Of a stretch of 64,000 bases of DNA, positions 57,871 through 64,000 are shown piece after piece (the stretch's first letter is position 1; the number at the start of each line of letters is the position of its first letter). The notes under the pieces are model-generated. The model searched no databases. It was given only the letters and a program-made list of their open reading frames with translations, and was not told where the DNA came from. This DNA comes from Pseudidiomarina salinarum. GTDB lineage: Bacteria > Pseudomonadota > Gammaproteobacteria > Enterobacterales > Alteromonadaceae. The position numbers were made by a program, and so were the translations under genes. The stretch is from the NCBI RefSeq assembly GCF_000753715.1, contig NZ_JPER01000002.1, positions 1 to 64,000 on the forward strand, read 5' to 3'.

Positions 57871-60192
57871 ATGAGCTCGATTACTCAGCAAATCGCGAAC
57901 GAGTTAGCGGTCAGTTCGCAGCAAGTACAGGCTGCTATCGCGCTACTTGATGACGGCGCTACGGTGCCCTTTATTTCGCGCTACCGGAAAGAAGCGACCG
58001 GCGGCCTGGATGATACCCAATTACGTAACCTGGCCTCGCGCCTGGGTTATCTGCGTGAACTGCAGGATCGCCGCGCAGTCATTCTCGCCAGCATCCGTGA
58101 TCAGGGCAAGCTCACTGATGAGCTTGAGCGAGCCATTCTGGGCACCGAGTCAAAGACTGAGCTCGAAGATCTCTACCTGCCGTTTAAGCCAAAGCGCCGC
58201 ACCAAGGGCCAGATCGCGATCGAAGCGGGCCTGGAGCCACTGGCGGACGCGCTCTTTACCGATCAGGATCTGGATCCCGAGCAGCAGGCCACCCAGTACG
58301 TTAATGCCGAAGCGGGTTTCGCTGATACCAAAGCGGTGCTTGAAGGCGCCCGGTTTATTCTGATGGAGCGCTTTGCTGAAGATGCCGCGCTGCTGAAGAA
58401 GGTACGCGACTACCTCTGGAATAACGCTGAGATCAACAGCACCGTGGTAGCGGGTAAAGAAACTGAAGGGGCTAAGTTCCGCGACTATTTTGAATTCAGC
58501 GAAGGCCTGAAAAAAATACCATCGCATCGGGCGCTGGCGTTGTTCCGCGGTCGTAACGAAGGTTTCTTACAGCTCAAACTGGATGCTGACCCGCAACAGG
58601 ACGATCCCAAAGCGCGCAGCTATGGCGAGCAACTGATCGCTGCCCATGTTGGCTTTAGCGAGCAGGGTCGCCCGGCGGATGCCTGGTTGCAGCAAACCGT
58701 GCAGTGGGCATGGCGCATCAAGATCCTGCTACATATGGAAACCGAGCTGTTTGGAACGGTGCGTGAGCGCGCCGAACTAGACGCGATTCAGATCTTCGCC
58801 AATAACCTGAAAGATTTGCTGATGGCCGCACCGGCCGGCGCTAAGACCACCATGGGCCTGGACCCGGGCGTACGGACCGGCATTAAAGTGGCGGTCGTCG
58901 ACAGCACCGGTAAGGTACTGGGCACCAACACCGTATTCCCGTTCCAGCCGCAGAATCAGGTCGACAAAGCCATGCGCACCCTTGCCGGAATGTGCAAGCA
59001 ACATAAAGTCGAGCTCATCTCCATAGGTAACGGCACCCATTCGCGCGAAACCGACAAGCTGGTTGAAGCCATGCTCAAGGCGAGCCCCGAGATTAAGGCC
59101 GCGAAAGTCATGGTCAATGAAGCCGGGGCTTCCATTTATTCAGCGTCCGAGCTGGCCGCGAAAGAATTTCCTGATCTCGACGTGTCGCTGCGCGGCGCCG
59201 TATCTATCGCCCGCCGGCTGCAGGATCCACTGGCAGAGCTGGTGAAGATTGAGCCTAAATCCATTGGTGTGGGCCAGTACCAGCATGATGTGAGTCAGGC
59301 GCAACTGGCCCATAGCCTCGATGCTGTCGTCGAAGACTGTGTAAACGCCGTCGGCGTGGATCTCAATACCGCCTCCATGCCACTACTGGCCCGGGTGGCT
59401 GGCCTGAGCAAAACCATGGCACAGAATATCGTGGTACACCGCGACAGCAACGGCCGCTTTAACAGCCGCAAAGAACTGCTTAAAGTGGCCCGTATGGGGC
59501 CGAAGTCGTTTGAGCAGGCAGCGGGCTTTTTGCGTATTACTAACGGCGAGCAGCCGCTGGACGCCTCAGCGGTTCACCCCGAGGCCTATCCGATAGTCGA
59601 GCGTATTGCGAAGCAGCATGATAAGCAGGTAGCCGGCATTATCGGCGATACCGGCTTTCTCAAGAGCCTGAACCCGGCTGATTATGTAGATGAGCGTTTC
59701 GGTTTACCGACCGTTAAAGATATTTTCAGCGAGCTGGATAAACCCGGCCGCGACCCACGCCCTGAATTTAAAACCGCGACCTTCAAAGAAGGCGTGGATA
59801 CCATGCAGGATCTCAAGCCTGGCATGACCTTAGAAGGTGTGGTCAGTAACGTGGCGGCATTTGGTGCATTTGTGGATATCGGTGTGCATCAGGATGGTCT
59901 GGTGCATGTATCGGCGCTGGCAGATAAATTTGTCAGTGATCCACGCGACGTGGTCAAAGCGGGCGATATCGTGAAAGTGAAGGTGCTTGAGGTTGATCTG
60001 CAGCGTAAACGCATCAGTTTGTCGATGCGGCTGAACGATGAGCCGGTTGCGGCAGCGCCAGCCGCTGCAGCCAAGCCAGCGGCTAAAGGGAATAAGCCAG
60101 CTGCAGCGAAGCCCAAACCAGCTCCGGCACCCGCTGCCAACTCAGCGATGGGTTCAGCTTTTGCTGACGCCTTCGCTAAAGCTAAAAAGTAG
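57871..60192 (+). CDS. tex: RNA-binding protein Tex (S1 domain)
   Basis: A 773-residue nucleic-acid-binding protein. Parts in order: N-terminal Tex domain with [21 protein letters not shown], YqgF-like RNase H fold ([19 protein letters not shown]), HhH segments ([19 protein letters not shown] and [21 protein letters not shown]), and an S1 RNA-binding domain ([27 protein letters not shown]). The tail after about 715 is Ala/Pro/Lys-rich low complexity. The ATG at 57871 is used, with GAGAG upstream. It acts on transcription or RNA stability and in toxin expression in some species. Confidence 0.96.
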   Translation: MSSITQQIANELAVSSQQVQAAIALLDDGATVPFISRYRKEATGGLDDTQLRNLASRLGYLRELQDRRAVILASIRDQGKLTDELERAILGTESKTELEDLYLPFKPKRRTKGQIAIEAGLEPLADALFTDQDLDPEQQATQYVNAEAGFADTKAVLEGARFILMERFAEDAALLKKVRDYLWNNAEINSTVVAGKETEGAKFRDYFEFSEGLKKIPSHRALALFRGRNEGFLQLKLDADPQQDDPKARSYGEQLIAAHVGFSEQGRPADAWLQQTVQWAWRIKILLHMETELFGTVRERAELDAIQIFANNLKDLLMAAPAGAKTTMGLDPGVRTGIKVAVVDSTGKVLGTNTVFPFQPQNQVDKAMRTLAGMCKQHKVELISIGNGTHSRETDKLVEAMLKASPEIKAAKVMVNEAGASIYSASELAAKEFPDLDVSLRGAVSIARRLQDPLAELVKIEPKSIGVGQYQHDVSQAQLAHSLDAVVEDCVNAVGVDLNTASMPLLARVAGLSKTMAQNIVVHRDSNGRFNSRKELLKVARMGPKSFEQAAGFLRITNGEQPLDASAVHPEAYPIVERIAKQHDKQVAGIIGDTGFLKSLNPADYVDERFGLPTVKDIFSELDKPGRDPRPEFKTATFKEGVDTMQDLKPGMTLEGVVSNVAAFGAFVDIGVHQDGLVHVSALADKFVSDPRDVVKAGDIVKVKVLEVDLQRKRISLSMRLNDEPVAAAPAAAAKPAAKGNKPAAAKPKPAPAPAANSAMGSAFADAFAKAKK

Positions 60193-60195
60193 GAT

Positions 60196-60225
60196 AAAAA
60201 AAAGCAGCTGATTAATTCAGCTGCT
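60196..60225 (-). terminator. Rho-independent terminator overlapping the desaturase stop
   Basis: Minus strand stem AGCAGCTGA / TCAGCTGCT with a 5-nt loop holding the desaturase stop codon, followed by a run of eight T (60196-60203 on the plus strand as A). Its left half is within the last codons of the desaturase. The plus strand lacks a T-run, so it does not serve tex. Confidence 0.85.
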
Positions 60226-61372
60226 CTGATGGCTTGCGCAGGCTGGCATTCACCAGTTCCCGGAACTGATGTCTATGCTCACGGAAGGCCTGCCGCAAGT
60301 CTTCAACCTGCTTCTGCAATTCGTTCAGCGTGGGCATATGCATTTGCTCGGCTATGGTCTTAGCGCGCGCATCCAGAAATTGCTTACGCACCTGATAGTA
60401 CTGGCGTAGCTTCGCAATCAACACATCGTATTCATGCTGCAACCTTTCCATGGTGGTTTCACAGCTAATCCCGCCTTCATTCCGCAAGGCCTTAAATTGC
60501 ATTTCCAGCCGCGCTTTTTCAACCTGAAAGCCGTTGGTGCGCTTGAGGTTGCTGGTCAGTCCCAGCCAGCTACAGCTGCGGATCAGCCATTTGGTAGGGT
60601 CGTAATGCCACCAGCGGATACCGTTACGGTAATCGGCTGAGAAAATATGGTGATAGTTGTGATAACCCTCGCCGAAAGTCAGAAACGCCAGCCAGCCGTT
60701 ATCGCGGGCAGTGTTGCGGTCGGTGTAGGTCTGCTTACCCCACATATGGGCCAGCGAGTTAATAAAGAAAGTGGTGTGGTGGTTGATCACCAGCCGGGCA
60801 AAGCCAACCAGCAAAACCGCGCCCCAGATATCGCCAACCATCAGGCCTAACGCCACCGGCCAGCCAAAAGTGGTCAGCAGGGTCAGGGTCAGATAATTGC
60901 GGTGCTGCCACATCACCACAGGATCGTTTTGCAGATCCTTGCAGTTATCGTAGTTGCTGTAGCGTGAGGCGTGATACTCACGCAACATCCAGCCAATGTG
61001 CGAATACCAGAAACCGCGCTTCGCCGAATACGGGTCTTTATCGTTGTCATCTACATGCTTGTGATGTTCACGATGATCCGATGACCAGTGCAAGGCGCTA
61101 TTCTGCACCGCGAGGGCGCCACCTAATGCGAACAGAATCCGCAGGCTCCAGTGGGCATCGTAGGTTTTATGCGCCCACAGCCGATGGTAACCGGCGGTAA
61201 TTGAAATACCGGCGAAGCCAATGGTGGCGATCATCGCAACCACCAGGGTGGTCGAGAAACCATGGGTCAGTCCGTACCAGGGTACGCCGATGACAGACAC
61301 GAGAAAGGTAATCGCAAACACCAGGGTGGTGAGCCAGATTAACGGGGGCTTCTGAATTTTTTCTGAGGACAT
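60212..61372 (-). CDS. Delta-9 type acyl-CoA/phospholipid desaturase with coiled-coil tail
   Basis: A 386-residue membrane diiron enzyme that puts a double bond in acyl chains. Histidine boxes: HRLWAH, HREHHKH and EGYHNYHH, in the usual spacing, with four membrane spans in the first 245 residues. An added C-terminal stretch (about 270-386) is charged and predicted helical, likely coiled coil, beyond the normal core. The ATG at 61372 is used; two TTG codons lie upstream and no clear ribosome site is seen. It diverges from the FabR-type gene across a palindrome. Confidence 0.92.
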   Translation of the reverse strand: MSSEKIQKPPLIWLTTLVFAITFLVSVIGVPWYGLTHGFSTTLVVAMIATIGFAGISITAGYHRLWAHKTYDAHWSLRILFALGGALAVQNSALHWSSDHREHHKHVDDNDKDPYSAKRGFWYSHIGWMLREYHASRYSNYDNCKDLQNDPVVMWQHRNYLTLTLLTTFGWPVALGLMVGDIWGAVLLVGFARLVINHHTTFFINSLAHMWGKQTYTDRNTARDNGWLAFLTFGEGYHNYHHIFSADYRNGIRWWHYDPTKWLIRSCSWLGLTSNLKRTNGFQVEKARLEMQFKALRNEGGISCETTMERLQHEYDVLIAKLRQYYQVRKQFLDARAKTIAEQMHMPTLNELQKQVEDLRQAFREHRHQFRELVNASLRKPSEQLN

Positions 61373-61464
61373 ATACAACAATTTTAAGCTAACAAGTGTA
61401 CGCTCAATTTACAGGTATTAACCCGGTAACGCAATGTCTGTAACACTTATCTGCGATAAATTGC

Positions 61465-61480
61465 GTGAACATGCGTTCAC
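61465..61480. promoter_or_regulatory. Palindrome between desaturase and FabR-type gene, likely operator
   Basis: GTGAAC, 4 bases, GTTCAC are exact inverted arms, with GC and TG flanks, 60 bp from the fabR-type start and 92 bp from the desaturase start. It resembles the half-site GTGAAC found in FabR/DesT-type operators of gammaproteobacteria. Binding by the neighbouring repressor is inferred. Confidence 0.6.
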
Positions 61481-61540
61481 TGACATAATCCATTTTACTC
61501 AGCTCACTGAAATCAAACGATAAGCAGGACATTGCAGTCG

Positions 61541-62161
61541 ATGGCAGGTATCCGGGCACAACAAAAAGAGAAAACACGACGCGCTCTGATTCAGGCTGCC
61601 ATGAATCAGCTCAGTGCCGAACACGGCTATGCCAGCCTCAGTCTGCGCGAAGTCGCGCGCGAAGCGGGCATCGCCCCGACCTCGTTCTACCGGCATTTCC
61701 AGAATATGGAAGAGCTTGGCCTGACCCTGGTCGATGAAGGCGGACTGGCACTACGCCAGCTGTTACGCCAGTCGCGCCAGCAAATCGCCAACGGCGGCTC
61801 GATTATCCGTAGTTCGGTCAGGACCTTTATGGAATTCGTCGGCCACAACAAGGCAATATTCCGGTTGTTGTTGCAGGAAAAGTCCGGTAACTCGCGGGAA
61901 TTCCGGATGGCGGTGGTGCGTGAAATTGAGCATTTCACTGCCGAGTTAGTGGATTATCTGATCGATGAGCAGGACTATCAGCGCGGGCTGGCCGAGTTAC
62001 AGGCCGACGCCATAGTGCGTATTGTTTTTGGTGCCGGCGCCGACGCTCTGGATGCCGACGCGCAGGAGTGTGCGCGTTTGACCGAGCAGACCATCCAGCA
62101 GGTGCGCATTGTCGCCCGCGGCGCTGAGGCTACCCGGCTAGCGGCCAGACCCAGAGAATAA
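61541..62161 (+). CDS. fabR: FabR/DesT-like TetR family repressor of unsaturated fatty acid genes
   Basis: A 206-residue regulator. HTH residues [20 protein letters not shown] lie in the first 55; the body has [23 protein letters not shown] and [13 protein letters not shown], as in FabR. It senses acyl-CoA/ACP saturation and represses desaturase or fabA/fabB genes. The ATG at 61541 is preferred over a TTG three codons earlier. It diverges from the desaturase, the expected arrangement for DesT-type control. Its 3' end overlaps the transporter gene by 32 bp. Confidence 0.9.
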   Translation: MAGIRAQQKEKTRRALIQAAMNQLSAEHGYASLSLREVAREAGIAPTSFYRHFQNMEELGLTLVDEGGLALRQLLRQSRQQIANGGSIIRSSVRTFMEFVGHNKAIFRLLLQEKSGNSREFRMAVVREIEHFTAELVDYLIDEQDYQRGLAELQADAIVRIVFGAGADALDADAQECARLTEQTIQQVRIVARGAEATRLAARPRE

Positions 62162-63908
62162 CCGGAATCGCCACGGCCATAATCACCACGGTCAATGGCA
62201 GCCCCAGTTTCCAGTAATCCCCGAATACATAGCCACCTGGCCCCATAACCAGAATATTCGACTGGTGCCCGATTGGCGTCATAAATGGCAAGGCGGCGCC
62301 AACGGCGACTGTCATCAGGAAAGGATCCGGCGACGCTTCCAGCGTACTGGCCATGCTCAGCGCAATCGGTGCCATAAGTACTGCAGCAGCGGCATTATTG
62401 ACAATATTCGACAATAACAGCGTAACCAGCATTAACAGGCCAATGCCGATCGCGGCGGGAGCCCCGCTACTGACCATTAAGGCGCCCTGAGCAATGCTGT
62501 CAGCGGCACCACTGCGTTCCAGTGCGGAACCCAGGGGGATGGTAGCCCCCAACAGGATAATGATGGGCCAGTCGACGTTTTCATATAGTTCGCGCACCGG
62601 CATCACATTGGTCAGTACCATCGCCCCGGCCGCAAGAGTAAAGGCCACCGGTACGGACAAAATACCAAAGGCACTGAGACCGATGGCGGTGGCGAAAATA
62701 CCCAGGGGTAAAAAGATCTTTTTCTCACCGCCGATGCGCATACTGCGCTGCGCCAGCGGGAAACAACCAAACCGGCGGAACACGTCGCCGAGAATCTCCT
62801 TGTCGCCCTGCAGCAAGAGCACGTCACCCGGCTTAAACCGGATATTGGCCAGCTTCGGCTTACCGGCCTGGCCATGCCGGGCGACCGCCAGTACATTGAC
62901 GCCAAAGCGGTGGCGCAGGCGCATATCCGATGCTGAGCGCCCGATCAGCCGCGAATCCTGCCCGACGATCCCTTCAATGACCTGGATCTCATCGGAGATC
63001 AGGAAGCGGTCATCAATTTCTTCTTCCGCGTTCAGCTCCAGCCCGGTCACATCGATAATTTCCTGCATGGTTTCGGTGTCGGCTTCAATAATCAGTACAT
63101 CTTCAGCACGAATTCGCTGATAACGCGGCGGTGCGGTAATCAGTTTTTTATCGCGCTTTAACGCCACCACGGAAAAGTTTTCCTGTACCCGCGATTCAAG
63201 TTCATACAGGGTTTCGCCCACCAGGCTAGTCTCGGGCGGTACATAAAGTTCGGTCAGGTACGAACTCACATCATAAGGCGAAGTAGACATATCCCGGCTT
63301 TGCTTGGCGGGCACCAGAAAGCGGCTGAATATCCACATAAATACCAGCCCGACAATGGCCAGGGTCAGGCCGACGGGCGTAAAATCAAAGATGCCATAGG
63401 CTTCACCGAGTGCTTCGCGGCGCAGGTCGGCGATAATAATGTTCGGCGGCGTACCTATCATGGTAATGGTACCGCCCAGCAGCGAGCCAAATGCCATTGG
63501 CATCAATACCCGCGAAGCATGGCCGGCACCACTGCGGGATAACTGCAGGGCCACCGGGATCATAATGGCCATAGTGCCGGTATTGCTGATAAATGCCGAA
63601 CAGAAGGTGGTCAGTGCGGTAAGCGCTATCATCTGCGAAAACGGATTATCGCCCACCCGCTTCATGGTAACAGCGAGTTCGTCCACTACCCCGGAGCGCC
63701 ATAAGGCATGACTAATAACCAGAACGGCAGCTACGGTAATCACCGCGGGGTTACCAAATCCGGAAAAAACCTCGCTGGATGGCACCAGCCCGAGGATAGC
63801 GGCAATCAGTAATGCCATCATGGCGACGATGTCATAGCGCCACTTTTCCCAGACAAATAGCACCAGGGCGCCGAAGATAATCACGCCTATTAGAATTTGG
63901 TCAATCAT
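62130..63908 (-). CDS. SLC13-type transporter with two TrkA-C domains
   Basis: A 592-residue membrane protein of the DASS/ArsB fold. The first half carries about five spans with [42 protein letters not shown] (substrate-site hairpin) and [20 protein letters not shown]. Two TrkA-C (RCK_C) domains lie at about 200-350 ([20 protein letters not shown] and [20 protein letters not shown]), then more spans and a second SNT-like motif ([19 protein letters not shown]). Such proteins transport sulfate, dicarboxylates or other anions, the inserted domains probably gating it by nucleotide or ligand. The ATG at 63908 has GGAAG upstream; a longer reading has no ribosome site. Confidence 0.87.
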   Translation of the reverse strand: MIDQILIGVIIFGALVLFVWEKWRYDIVAMMALLIAAILGLVPSSEVFSGFGNPAVITVAAVLVISHALWRSGVVDELAVTMKRVGDNPFSQMIALTALTTFCSAFISNTGTMAIMIPVALQLSRSGAGHASRVLMPMAFGSLLGGTITMIGTPPNIIIADLRREALGEAYGIFDFTPVGLTLAIVGLVFMWIFSRFLVPAKQSRDMSTSPYDVSSYLTELYVPPETSLVGETLYELESRVQENFSVVALKRDKKLITAPPRYQRIRAEDVLIIEADTETMQEIIDVTGLELNAEEEIDDRFLISDEIQVIEGIVGQDSRLIGRSASDMRLRHRFGVNVLAVARHGQAGKPKLANIRFKPGDVLLLQGDKEILGDVFRRFGCFPLAQRSMRIGGEKKIFLPLGIFATAIGLSAFGILSVPVAFTLAAGAMVLTNVMPVRELYENVDWPIIILLGATIPLGSALERSGAADSIAQGALMVSSGAPAAIGIGLLMLVTLLLSNIVNNAAAAVLMAPIALSMASTLEASPDPFLMTVAVGAALPFMTPIGHQSNILVMGPGGYVFGDYWKLGLPLTVVIMAVAIPVILWVWPLAG

Positions 63909-64000
63909 TACTGCTTCCGTTTCCGCTATTTTTTTCCCAGCTATTAAGAGTGGCGTGATTTCTTGGGATGTCAATTATTTTACTGCTAAGATTGGCTGGC

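Noticed and set aside
61381-61440. AGTGTACGCT near the desaturase start as a second FabR box
   Set aside because: Only half a site is present, with no matching inverted arm nearby.

Overview
The window is an ordinary stretch of gammaproteobacterial chromosome, about half G+C and almost fully coding. Its order matches conserved gammaproteobacterial blocks: the thrU-tyrU-glyT-thrT-tuf tRNA/EF-Tu cluster, purA, the nnr-tsaE-amiB-mutL-miaA-hfq-hflX-hflK-hflC superoperon with queG facing away from it, envZ-ompR, greB and tex, yheV/yheS/yheU, cysQ-nudE, sthA, and the desaturase/fabR pair. The combination suggests a free-living marine or aquatic member, perhaps Alteromonadales-like; the genus cannot be set from the sequence alone. 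No phage, transposase, integron or CRISPR array is visible.

Layout. 1-600: start of tuf and four tRNA genes, all on the minus strand, with a good promoter. 620-13105: purA, an inserted PLP enzyme bounded by two terminators, then the RNA/repair/cell-wall superoperon (minus strand). 13168-18349: queG, a MASE1-GGDEF cyclase, DUF1415, mscL, a cold-shock gene with a long structured leader, and a cation exchanger. 18504-21268: a ferritin-like gene coupled to egtB and egtD (ergothioneine synthesis). 21289-33165: mixed housekeeping and accessory genes: DUF4010 membrane protein, macrodomain hydrolase, uracil-DNA glycosylase-like protein, VTT protein, a degenerate-phosphoesterase/glycosyltransferase fusion, flavodoxin-like protein, lipase, PgpA-like phosphatase, glutaredoxin-MauE fusion, M14 peptidase, threonine aldolase-like enzyme and CPBP protease. 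33286-35614: BON-MscS channel and an alpha/beta hydrolase. 35611-40306: a CHASE3-GGDEF cyclase followed by LigD split into three genes (phosphoesterase, ligase, polymerase). 40490-49278: ilvE, MAPEG, yheV, yheS-yheU, cysQ-nudE, sthA, envZ-ompR. 49384-56676: a TetR-controlled acyl-CoA/peptidase block and an SbtA-like permease, sitting between ompR and greB. 56696-63908: greB, an ERI-like exonuclease, tex, a desaturase with its FabR-type repressor, and an SLC13-type transporter with TrkA-C domains.

How parts work together. The superoperon links metabolite repair (nnr), tRNA modification (tsaE, miaA), mismatch repair (mutL), wall splitting (amiB), small-RNA function (hfq) and membrane protein quality control (hflKC). 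The ferritin-like/egtB/egtD unit links iron handling with thiol antioxidant synthesis. The LigD set offers end-processing, fill-in and sealing on separate polypeptides, but no Ku gene is in the window. The tetR-aidB-S9-AMP ligase block has a 34-bp palindrome just upstream of tetR that probably serves as operator.

No clearly new biological system was found. The best leads are the three-gene LigD, the catalytically degenerate phosphoesterase fused to a GT4 glycosyltransferase, the ribosome-site-sequestering fold in the cold-shock leader, the long palindrome at tetR, and the ferritin-like/egtBD operon. No gene-free stretch exceeds about 300 bases apart from the tRNA cluster.
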